Origin: Endomicrobium sp.
GTDB taxonomy: Bacteria > Elusimicrobiota > Endomicrobiia > Endomicrobiales > Endomicrobiaceae
NCBI GenBank assembly: GCA_031277075.1
Contig: JAISLV010000051.1
Coordinates: 1-31,687 of the forward strand
Reading direction: 5' to 3'
Length of the DNA: 31,687 nt
In this document: one piece after another, positions 22,726 through 29,793 of the stretch
How the letters are laid out: each line of letters opens with the position of its first letter
How positions within the stretch are numbered: the first letter of the stretch is position 1
Program-made: the position numbers and the translations under genes
The notes under the pieces: generated by a model
Told to the model about the DNA's origin: nothing
What the model saw: the letters and a program-made list of their open reading frames with translations, nothing else
The model's database searches: none

Positions 22726-22737
22726 AAAACGTTGGAC

Positions 22738-22774
22738 GGCGGCAAAAATTTTAGCCGCCGCTTATAAAAAGCGG
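22738..22774 (+). promoter_or_regulatory. Two overlapping hairpins between fabH and fabD
   Basis: GGCGGC (22738-22743) can pair with GCCGCC (22754-22759), with further A/T pairing inside. GCCGCTT (22757-22763) can pair with AAGCGGC (22768-22774 region, around a short ATAAA loop). The two stems share bases 22757-22759, so their full forms exclude each other. No T-run follows either stem, so this looks more like a processing or attenuation structure than a simple terminator. Confidence 0.4.
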
Positions 22775-22810
22775 CTGATTTAGCATGCTTAAATATTTTA
22801 AAAGGGTTTT

Positions 22811-23758
22811 ATGAAAATAGCTTTGCTGTTTCCCGGTCAAGGGTCTCAATATGTCGGTATGGGTAAAGAATTATACGACAATTACCCAAAAGCTAAAGAA
22901 ATAATAGATTTAGCGGGCGAAGAACTTAAAAAAATTATTTTTGACGGTCCCGAAGAAATTTTAAAACTTACAAAATACACTCAGCCTGCAATTTTTACGG
23001 TAAGCGCGGCTGCTTTTGAAGTTTTTAAAAGTTTAACGGACTTTTCAAAGCATAATTTTGTCGCGGCGGGGCATTCTTTGGGCGAATATTGCGCAATGTA
23101 TGCGGCTGGTTTTTTCGGGTTTAAAGACGGTCTTGAAATGGTAAAAGCCAGAGGCTCTTTTATACAGGCGGCTTCAGAGGCAAAACGCGGAACAATGGCG
23201 GCGATAATAGGTTTTGAACAATCTTTGGTTGAAAAATTTTGCAGGGAAGCCTCTTCTTTAGGCGTGTGCGAGCCTGTAAATTTTAATTCTTCAGGGCAAA
23301 TTGTTATAGCGGGCGAAATCCTTGCGGTAGACAAAGCCATAGAACTTGCAAACGCGGCGGGGAAATTGGCGTCTGGCGCGGTAAAGTGCGTTGTTTTAAA
23401 CGTTTCTGGCGCGTTTCATTCTTCTCTTATGTCAAGCGCGGCTGACGCTATGTCAAAAGAACTTGAAAAATACGCGATTAAACAGCCGAGTTTTGCGGTC
23501 TACACAAATTGCGACGCTCAGCCTACAATGCAAGCAGACGCGGTTAAAGAAAAGTTGGTTAGCCAAATAAAAAGCGCGGTGAAATGGAGCGAAAGCGTTC
23601 AGCATATTATAAACGACGGTTTTGAAGATTTTATAGAAATAGGCCCCGGCAAAGTTTTATCAGGGCTTCTTAAAAGAATAGACAGAAGCAAAAAAGCCTT
23701 AAACGTAGAAGACAGAGCGTCGCTTGAAAAAACCTTAGAAGTAACAGCGCGTTTCTAA
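22811..23758 (+). CDS. fabD: Malonyl-CoA:ACP transacylase (FabD)
   Basis: The 315-residue enzyme opens LLFPGQGSQYVGMG. It has the nucleophile S89 in AAGHSLGEYCA, the catalytic histidine H203 in VSGAFHSSLM, and the C-terminal FIEIGPGKVLSGLLKR motif. It moves malonyl groups from CoA to acyl carrier protein. AAAGGG sits a few bases before the ATG. It lies in standard order between fabH and fabG, and length is normal for the family. Confidence 0.95.
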   Translation: MKIALLFPGQGSQYVGMGKELYDNYPKAKEIIDLAGEELKKIIFDGPEEILKLTKYTQPAIFTVSAAAFEVFKSLTDFSKHNFVAAGHSLGEYCAMYAAGFFGFKDGLEMVKARGSFIQAASEAKRGTMAAIIGFEQSLVEKFCREASSLGVCEPVNFNSSGQIVIAGEILAVDKAIELANAAGKLASGAVKCVVLNVSGAFHSSLMSSAADAMSKELEKYAIKQPSFAVYTNCDAQPTMQADAVKEKLVSQIKSAVKWSESVQHIINDGFEDFIEIGPGKVLSGLLKRIDRSKKALNVEDRASLEKTLEVTARF

Positions 23759-23833
23759 ACAACATAACGCTTTATAGCGCCGCAAATTTTATACATTGTT
23801 TTTGCTGGCGCTTAAATTTTTAAGGAGAAAAAA

Positions 23834-24577
23834 ATGAAACTCAAAAATAAAACTGCAATTATAACGGGTTCGGCTCAAGGTATCGGAAGAGCCGTCGCGG
23901 AAAGGTTTGCCGCCGAAGGCGCAAATATTGCGGTATCGGATATTAATACGGAATTGTCGTCTAAAACTGCCGAAGAAATTAAATTGAAATACGGCGTTGA
24001 AACTATAGCCGTTGCGGCAAACGTCGCCGTTTTGTCCGATTGCGAAAATCTTATCAGGTCGTCGCTTGACAAATTTTCCAAAATAGATATACTTATAAAC
24101 AATGCCGGCATTACAAAGGACAATTTGGTTTTAAGGATGAGCGAAGCCGAATGGGACGCCGTAATAGCCGTTAATCTCAAAGGCGTTTTTAATTGTATAA
24201 AAGCCGTAAGTAAAGTTATGCTTAAGCAAAGAGAAGGCAGAATTATAAATATATCTTCGGTAGTAGGTCAGATGGGAAACGCAGGTCAAATAAATTACTC
24301 GGCTTCAAAAGGCGGAGTGATAGCGATTACAAAAACATGCGCCAAAGAGTTTGCGGCAAGAAATATTTTAGTTAACGCCATAGCGCCGGGTTTTATCCGC
24401 ACGGCTATGACAGACAAATTGACCGAAGACCAAAAAAAAGCGATGTCTGATACCATACCTCTTTCAAGGCTTGGCGAAGCGTCTGATATTGCAAACGCCG
24501 CGCTGTTTTTTGCAAGCGAAGATTCTTCTTATATAACAGGACACGTTTTAAACGTCAACGGCGGAATGTATATGTAA
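23834..24577 (+). CDS. fabG: 3-oxoacyl-ACP reductase (FabG)
   Basis: The 247-residue short-chain dehydrogenase has the NADPH loop TGSAQGIGRAVAERF, the NNAGITKDNLVLRM motif typical of FabG, and the catalytic S142, Y155 and K159 (INYSASKGGV). The end reads DSSYITGHVLNVNGGMYM, characteristic of the family. It reduces the keto group in each elongation cycle. AAGGAG lies eight bases before the ATG. Upstream and downstream gaps (75 and 139 bases) hold no gene. Confidence 0.95.
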   Translation: MKLKNKTAIITGSAQGIGRAVAERFAAEGANIAVSDINTELSSKTAEEIKLKYGVETIAVAANVAVLSDCENLIRSSLDKFSKIDILINNAGITKDNLVLRMSEAEWDAVIAVNLKGVFNCIKAVSKVMLKQREGRIINISSVVGQMGNAGQINYSASKGGVIAITKTCAKEFAARNILVNAIAPGFIRTAMTDKLTEDQKKAMSDTIPLSRLGEASDIANAALFFASEDSSYITGHVLNVNGGMYM

Positions 24578-24603
24578 ATCTGGGAATTGCGGCTTGCGTT
24601 AAT

Positions 24604-24633
24604 TTGCCAGTATAAGCGTAAAATAATTATAGA
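24604..24633 (+). promoter_or_regulatory. Putative promoter ahead of acpP
   Basis: TTGCCA (24604-24609), an 18-base spacer and TATAGA (24628-24633) would start transcription near 24640, about 75 bases before acpP. Extra promoters ahead of the abundant acyl carrier protein are common; this one has five and four matches to consensus. Confidence 0.4.
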
Positions 24634-24716
24634 ATAAGGCTGTAAAGATAGGCTGCGATAAGTAAGCGCGGCAAACATAAAATAGAAGCAATAAACAACA
24701 AGGGAGGACGTACACA

Positions 24717-24956
24717 ATGGCAGATTTTGAAGCTAGAGTAAAAGAAATTATTGTTGAGCAGTTAGGCGTTGACCCTGCGGAAGTAGTAACAGGCGCTTCG
24801 TTTGTGAACGATTTAGGCGCGGATTCTTTAGATACGGTTGAACTTGTAATGGCTTTTGAAGAAGAGTTCGGCATTGAAATTCCCGATGAGGAAGCCGAAA
24901 AAATTCAAACCGTAGGAAATGCCGTTGAGTATATAAAAGTTCACGCGGCAAAGTAA
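24717..24956 (+). CDS. acpP: Acyl carrier protein
   Basis: The 79-residue acidic protein has the phosphopantetheine attachment site GADSLDTVELVMAFEEEF with S37 as the modified serine, plus the usual IPDEEAEKIQTV helix. Length is normal. It carries the growing acyl chain for all the Fab enzymes around it. GGAGG lies about ten bases before the ATG, a strong site fitting the high expression expected of ACP. Confidence 0.97.
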   Translation: MADFEARVKEIIVEQLGVDPAEVVTGASFVNDLGADSLDTVELVMAFEEEFGIEIPDEEAEKIQTVGNAVEYIKVHAAK

Positions 24957-25232
24957 GCTCGGCGCGGCTATAATTCTTTTTTAAAATCCGCAAGTTGTTC
25001 TTCTTTATGTGAGAATAGAAGCGCATTGCGGAAACAGCGCAAACGCAGTAGAGCGCATTGAGCCTCGCGCTGCAATGCAGCAAAAAGCGTTAACTCTTAA
25101 AATGCAGAGCGCAAGCGGCATTTGTCGGGCGCATTTTGGCTTTTGCGATGCGCTTTATGCTTTGCATTTCAAAAAGGGCGCCGCCGAAAGGCTGGGAGCT
25201 ATATTAGCTTTACGCGAAAAATGGAACGAAAA
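24957..25232 (+). promoter_or_regulatory. Structured 276-bp leader between acpP and fabF
   Basis: No gene is supported here, although a frame stays open into fabF. The stretch is rich in GCGCATT/AATGCGC elements: GCGCATTG at about 25021 and 25052, GCATTG pairing with CAATGC near 25072, the palindrome GCTGCAATGCAGC at about 25069-25081, and AAATGCA (25100-25106) pairing with TGCATTT (25163-25169) around AGCGCA (25108-25113)/TGCGCT (25149-25154). The RNA would be strongly folded just before fabF. Whether it is regulatory or a decayed repeat cannot be told from sequence. Confidence 0.35.
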
Positions 25233-26474
25233 ATGAAAAAAAAGATAGTAATTACCGGTTTAGGCGCAGTTACTCCTATCGGTATAGGAAACGAAGCGTT
25301 TGCTAAATCTTTGAGAGAAGGCAAAAGCGGAATTTCCGCAATAGAACATTTTGACGCAAGTCTTTTCCCAACGCGAATCAGCGGCTATATAAAAGATTTT
25401 GACGCGGAAAAGTTTATTGACAAGAAAAGAATTAAAAGAATGGCGCGTTTTACGCAGCTTGGAGTTTCTGCGGCTAAACTCGCCATAGAAGATTCGGGTC
25501 TTGACTTTTCAAAAAAAGATTTGTCTAGAGTAGGCGTTATTACGGGAAGCGGAATGGGCGGTTTAGACGTCATTGAAGAAGAAGAAAAGGCTCTTTTAAA
25601 AAGAGGACCCAGAGGCGTAAGCCCTTTTCTTATCCCGATGATAATTACCAATATTTTGCCCGGAGAAATAGCTATAACCTACGGCTTTACAGGTCCAAAT
25701 TACGCTGTTACGAGCGCATGCTCTTCGGCAAACCACGCTATTGGCGACGCGTTAAGGCTGCTTCGCTCAGGCGACGCCGACATTGTGGTTTCAGGCGGCG
25801 CGGAAGGCGTAATTACCCCTTTAGGACTTGCAGGTTTCTGCAATATGAAAGCAGTATCTAGAAGAAACGACCAGCCTCAAAAAGCTTCGAGACCTTTCGA
25901 CAAAAACCGCGACGGTTTTGTTATGGGCGAAGGAGCGGGAATAATCGTTTTGGAAACTCTAGAACACGCTTTGCAAAGAGGCGCGAAAATTTACGCCGAA
26001 CTTGCAGGCTATGGAGCTTCCGACGACGCGCATCACATAACCGCGCCCGAACCCGAAGGAAAAGCGGCAATAATTGCGATGGGAAAAGCTATCGCAGACG
26101 CGGAAATTTCAAAGGACGAAATAGACTACATAAACGCGCACGGAACGTCTACAGGATTAAACGATAAAACCGAAACTGCGGCGATTAAAAAGACTTTCGG
26201 CGACAGAGCGTATAAAATACCCGTGTCCTCTACAAAATCTATGACCGGACATCTTTTGGGCGCTGCTGCGGGCGTAGAGCTTATCGCCTCAGTTTTGTCT
26301 ATGCAGGGCGGTTTTATCCATCCGACTATAAACTACGAGACCCCCGACCCTGAATGCGATTTGGATTATGTTCCAAATACCGCAAGGGACGCCGATATAA
26401 ACTGCGTTCTTTCCAATTCTTTGGGTTTTGGCGGACACAATGCAAGCGTTGTGATAAAAAGATATGTCAAATAA
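25233..26474 (+). CDS. fabF: 3-oxoacyl-ACP synthase II (FabF)
   Basis: The 413-residue enzyme begins MKKKIVITGLGAVTPIG. From this start the catalytic residues fall at C163 (VTSACSSANHA), H303 (INAHGTSTG) and H340 (SMTGHLLGAAAG), the same numbering as Escherichia coli FabF, which supports ATG 25233. The frame is open up to 25122, and an ATG at 25221 would add only MERK; the extra upstream residues are low-complexity and not family-like. It elongates acyl-ACP with malonyl-ACP. The ribosome-binding site is weak (GGAACG). Its end overlaps the rnc start by 11 bases. Confidence 0.94.
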   Translation: MKKKIVITGLGAVTPIGIGNEAFAKSLREGKSGISAIEHFDASLFPTRISGYIKDFDAEKFIDKKRIKRMARFTQLGVSAAKLAIEDSGLDFSKKDLSRVGVITGSGMGGLDVIEEEEKALLKRGPRGVSPFLIPMIITNILPGEIAITYGFTGPNYAVTSACSSANHAIGDALRLLRSGDADIVVSGGAEGVITPLGLAGFCNMKAVSRRNDQPQKASRPFDKNRDGFVMGEGAGIIVLETLEHALQRGAKIYAELAGYGASDDAHHITAPEPEGKAAIIAMGKAIADAEISKDEIDYINAHGTSTGLNDKTETAAIKKTFGDRAYKIPVSSTKSMTGHLLGAAAGVELIASVLSMQGGFIHPTINYETPDPECDLDYVPNTARDADINCVLSNSLGFGGHNASVVIKRYVK

Positions 26475-27153
26475 AGATTACGGCAAACTTCAAGAGGTTA
26501 TCGGACGAAAGTTTGATAACCTTGAAGTTTTGACTGCGGCTCTTACGCATAAATCATATGCGTCCGCGTTGCTTGATCCGCAAGAATATAACGAGCGGCT
26601 GGAATTTTTAGGCGACAGCGTTTTGTCCACAGTCGTCGTTGAATCCCTTTACAACAAATTCCCGCATGAAAACGAAGGAAAATTATCCCAGCTGAAAGCT
26701 CAAATAGTGTCTTCGCATAATCTAAGTCTTTGGGCTAAAGAAATTGCTTTGGGAGATTATGTAATGCTTGGAAAAAGCGAAGACACAAAAGAATCCAGAC
26801 AAAGAGAAAATTTGCTTTGCGACGTTTTTGAGGCTGTTTGCGGAGCCGTTTTTTTAGACGGCGGATACGCGGCGGCTAAAATTTTTATCTCAAAATTTCT
26901 AGACAGGCAAAGCGAAGTGGTCAGCACGGATTATAAAAGCAGACTTCAGGAAATCATTCAGTCGCAATACAAAGAGCTTCCCAGATATGAAACTCTAAGA
27001 GAGTTCGGTCCCGACCACGAAAAAAATTTTGAAGTCGCGGTCTATGCAAAAAAGAAACTTTTAGGAAAAGGCGCGGGACATTCCAAAAAAGAAGCTCAGC
27101 AAGCCGCCGCAAAAGAGGCGTTAGAAAAAACAAAGCGGAAAGGCGAAAACTGA
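26464..27153 (+). CDS. rnc: Ribonuclease III
   Basis: The 229-residue protein has the RNase III signature YNERLEFLGDSVLSTVV, the second acidic cluster in LLCDVFEAVCGAVFLDGG, and a C-terminal double-stranded RNA-binding domain (DYKSRLQEIIQSQYKELP to the end, with GAGHSKKEAQQAAAKEAL). It cuts structured RNA such as rRNA precursors. Its start lies within the fabF 3' end without a clear Shine-Dalgarno, so coupling to fabF is likely. A GCCGT/ACGGC hairpin at 27157-27171 follows the stop but lacks a T-run. Confidence 0.95.
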   Translation: MSNKDYGKLQEVIGRKFDNLEVLTAALTHKSYASALLDPQEYNERLEFLGDSVLSTVVVESLYNKFPHENEGKLSQLKAQIVSSHNLSLWAKEIALGDYVMLGKSEDTKESRQRENLLCDVFEAVCGAVFLDGGYAAAKIFISKFLDRQSEVVSTDYKSRLQEIIQSQYKELPRYETLREFGPDHEKNFEVAVYAKKKLLGKGAGHSKKEAQQAAAKEALEKTKRKGEN

Positions 27154-27233
27154 AAAGCCGTAAGTAACGGCAAAAAAGAAAGTTTTGTCATTGCTTTCGC
27201 CCTTCGCCTTTGACGATATAAAGAGGTGCTTAA

Positions 27234-28403
27234 ATGGTAATGGATTACTTTTTATCTGAAGAAGAACAGATGATGGTTGAAACGGCTAGAACTATAGCTA
27301 ACGAAAAAATGAAGCCTGTAAGGGAACATTACGACGAAAAAGAAGAGTTCCCTTGGGAAATTGTAAAAGAGTTTGCCGCTGCGGATTTATGCGGCGTTTA
27401 TATCCCCGAAGAATACGGCGGTTTTGGAAAAGGCATAATGGGGCTGGTTCTTGTAGTAGAAGAGCTTTGCAAAGTAGACGGAGCCGTCGCTTTATCGCTT
27501 GCCGCTACCGCGTTAGGAACTTTGCCTATACTTATCGCAGGAAACGAACAACAGAAGCAAAAATATTTGCCGGATATCGCAAGCGGCAAAAAACTTGCGG
27601 CTTTTGGTCTTACCGAAGCGGGCGCGGGTTCAGACGCTACGGGAATGTCAACGACAGCCGTTAAAGACGGCGATTATTACGTTTTAAACGGGACGAAATG
27701 CTTTATTACTAATGGCGGCGACGCTGAAACCTATACTATTTTTGCAAAGACAAACCCGCAAAGAGGCGCAAGGGGAATTTCTTGTTTCATCCTTGAAAAA
27801 GGAACTCCGGGCTTTGAGTTCGGCAAAAAAGAAAAAAAGCTCGGCATAAGAGCTTCTTCTACAAGAGAATTAATTTTTAATAATTGTAAAATTCACAAAG
27901 ATCAGCTTTTAGGAAAAGAAGGGCACGGTTTAATGATAGCGCAAGCTACGCTTGATAATTCGCGCCCGGGAGTGGCGGCGCAGGCTTTAGGAATAGCCGC
28001 TGGAGCTTTGGACGAAGCAGTAGAATATGCAAGAAAAAGAGTTCAATTTGGTCAGCCTATAGCGTCTTTTCAGGGTATACAACATATGTTAGCGGATATG
28101 GCTACAAAAGTTGAAGCGGCAAGAGCTTTGCTCTATAGCGCGGCAAGAATGGTTGATAAAGGGACAAGTAAACGCACAAGCAAAGAGTCGGCAATGGCAA
28201 AACTTTTTTGTTCAGAAGTCGCTATGGAAGTTACAACAAACGCCGTTCAAATTTTCGGCGGCTACGGATACAGCAGAGAATATCCCGTTGAAAAAATGAT
28301 GAGAGACGCCAAAATTACGACTATATACGAAGGCACAAGCCAAATTCAAAAAAACGAAATAGCGTTGAATTTAATAAAAGAATCGGCTGCAAAAAACAAA
28401 TAA
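27234..28403 (+). CDS. Acyl-CoA dehydrogenase, probably the partner of the bifurcating Etf
   Basis: The 389-residue flavoprotein matches short-chain acyl-CoA dehydrogenases: FGLTEAGAGSDATGM with ITNGG for FAD contacts, RVQFGQPIASFQ and QIFGGYGYSREYPVEKMMRDAKI. The catalytic base is the Glu in TIYEGTSQIQ near the C-terminus. Directly followed by etfB and a ferredoxin-fused etfA, it resembles butyryl-CoA or caffeyl-CoA reductase systems, which reduce an enoyl-CoA with NADH while also reducing ferredoxin. The true substrate is unknown; no thiolase or crotonase gene is in the window. AAGAGGTG precedes ATG 27234; ATG 27240 is an alternative start with the family-like MDYFLSEEE. Confidence 0.88.
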   Translation: MVMDYFLSEEEQMMVETARTIANEKMKPVREHYDEKEEFPWEIVKEFAAADLCGVYIPEEYGGFGKGIMGLVLVVEELCKVDGAVALSLAATALGTLPILIAGNEQQKQKYLPDIASGKKLAAFGLTEAGAGSDATGMSTTAVKDGDYYVLNGTKCFITNGGDAETYTIFAKTNPQRGARGISCFILEKGTPGFEFGKKEKKLGIRASSTRELIFNNCKIHKDQLLGKEGHGLMIAQATLDNSRPGVAAQALGIAAGALDEAVEYARKRVQFGQPIASFQGIQHMLADMATKVEAARALLYSAARMVDKGTSKRTSKESAMAKLFCSEVAMEVTTNAVQIFGGYGYSREYPVEKMMRDAKITTIYEGTSQIQKNEIALNLIKESAAKNK

Positions 28404-28448
28404 AGTTTTACGTTGCAAATAGCGATAGAGATATTATAGGGGTATTAG

Positions 28449-29234
28449 ATGAATATCATCGTTTGCATAAAACAAGTTCCAAATACGACAAACGTTCAAA
28501 TTGACGCAGAAACAGGCAGGCTTAAAAGGGAAGGCGTAGAGTCTATAGTGAACCCTTTTGACGAATACGCCGTTGAAGAGGGCGTTCGTCTTAAAGAAAA
28601 GCTCGGCGGGAAAGTTATAGCCGTCACTATGGGACCTCCTCAAGCCGAAGCTGTTTTAAGAGAAGCTATATCAAAAGGAGCAGACGAAGGCGTTTTGGTA
28701 AGCGACAGAGCTTTCGGCGGAGCCGACACTTTAGCTACGTCTTACGCTTTGTCTTGCGCGATAAAACATTTGGGCGATTACGGCGTAATAATTTGCGGCA
28801 AACAGGCGACAGACGGCGACACAGCTCAAGTCGGACCCGGCATAGCCGAGATGTTAAATATAGCGCATGTGGCTTACGTTAAAAAAGTTGAAAGTATAGA
28901 CGAGAAATCTATCAAAGTTGAAAGAATGATGGAAGACGGATACGATTTGATAGAGTCGCCGCTTCCAGTTCTTTTAACCGTTGTAAAAGAAATCAATACG
29001 CCGCGCGTGGCTTCGCTCAAAGGCAAGCTGGCGGCAAAAAAAGCCGTTATAAAAGTTTTAGACGCCGCCGCTGTCGGCGCAGATACAAAGAGAACGGGAT
29101 TAAACGGTTCGCCCACGCAGGTGATGAAAATCTTTACTCCGCCGCAAAGACAAGGCGGGCAAAAGTTTACGGGCGATGCAAAAAGCGTCGCTGCAGAACT
29201 AGTAAAAAAGCTTGCTGACGCGGGAGTTGTTTAG
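28449..29234 (+). CDS. etfB: Electron transfer flavoprotein beta subunit
   Basis: The 261-residue protein begins MNIIVCIKQVPNT and has VNPFDEYAVEEGVRLKE and the flavin/nucleotide loop CGKQATDGDTAQVGPGIAE. These are EtfB family marks, close in style to Etfs of bifurcating dehydrogenases. In that family the beta subunit binds the bifurcating FAD and NADH. A C-terminal segment (GSPTQVMKIFTPPQRQGG) is also typical. It is 45 bases downstream of the dehydrogenase. The 560-base repeat region that follows separates it from etfA, an unusual interruption for two subunits made in equal amounts. Confidence 0.92.
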   Translation: MNIIVCIKQVPNTTNVQIDAETGRLKREGVESIVNPFDEYAVEEGVRLKEKLGGKVIAVTMGPPQAEAVLREAISKGADEGVLVSDRAFGGADTLATSYALSCAIKHLGDYGVIICGKQATDGDTAQVGPGIAEMLNIAHVAYVKKVESIDEKSIKVERMMEDGYDLIESPLPVLLTVVKEINTPRVASLKGKLAAKKAVIKVLDAAAVGADTKRTGLNGSPTQVMKIFTPPQRQGGQKFTGDAKSVAAELVKKLADAGVV

Positions 29235-29304
29235 TACGGACGACAGCAAAGAATGTAGCGAACGACGGCAAAAGAATGCAGCTAAGCAGCTAGGAAGCTA
29301 AGCA

Positions 29305-29717
29305 ACGACAAACGACAGACCCTGAAACGAGTTCAGGGCGACGTTGCCCTTGTGTCTGTGTCATGCTGAACTTGTTTCAGCATCTGCTGTTAAGTTGTTG
29401 CCGTGTCATTAATTTTCATTTGTTCATATATGCGGGGCAGAAATTGTCTGCCGACGGAGTATTTAAACGACAAACGACAGACCCTGAAACGAGTTCAGGG
29501 TGACGTTGTCCTTGTATCCGTCATGCTGAACTTGTTTCAGCATCTGCTGTTAAGTTGTTGCCGTGTCGTTAATTTTCATTTGTTCATTGTGCGGGGCAGG
29601 AATTGTCTGCCGATAGTGTATTTAAACGACAAACGCCAGACCCTGAAACGAGTTCAGGGTGACGTTGCTCTTCTCTTGTGTCTGTCATGCTGAACTTGTT
29701 TCAGCATCTGCTGTTAA
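29305..29717 (+). repeat. Tandem 159-162 bp repeat (2.6 copies) with REP-like hairpins, between etfB and etfA
   Basis: Copies start at 29305 (162 bp), 29467 (159 bp) and 29626 (partial, about 92 bp). Each holds a hairpin CCCTGAA/TTCAGGG with TGACG tail (29320-29338, 29482-29500, 29641-29659) and an inverted relative, ATGCTGAA/TTCAGCAT (29363-29383, 29523-29543, 29687-29707). The first two copies add a GGCAGA/TCTGCC hairpin (29436-29452 in copy 1). The paired, oppositely oriented hairpins resemble bacterial interspersed mosaic elements. Translated frames give phrases such as VMLNLFQ and HAELVSAS, a mark of this widespread repeat and not of protein. The rest of the 29235-29793 gap shows only short repeats of AAGAATG(T/C)AGC and no gene. 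Confidence 0.85.
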
Positions 29718-29793
29718 AGAGTTGTTGTCTGCAACAGCATTCAGTCTTGCCGCAGAATTTATTTTATATTCGCATTTTTTAAGGGGTTTTAAA

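Noticed and set aside
25009..25236. 75-codon frame in the acpP-fabF gap and the longer fabF frame from 25122
   Set aside because: Composition follows the GCGCATT-rich repeats, and catalytic residue numbering fixes the fabF start at 25233.
27353..27664. 103-codon plus-strand frame inside the acyl-CoA dehydrogenase gene
   Set aside because: Arg-rich alternate-frame shadow of a conserved enzyme.
29403..29693. 96-codon plus-strand frame between etfB and etfA
   Set aside because: It is internally duplicated exactly as the 160-bp DNA repeat and gives the VMLNLFQHL artefact; no ribosome-binding site.
29305..29717. Possible CRISPR array
   Set aside because: The whole 160-bp unit repeats, including what would be spacers; there are no unique spacers of constant length and no cas genes.
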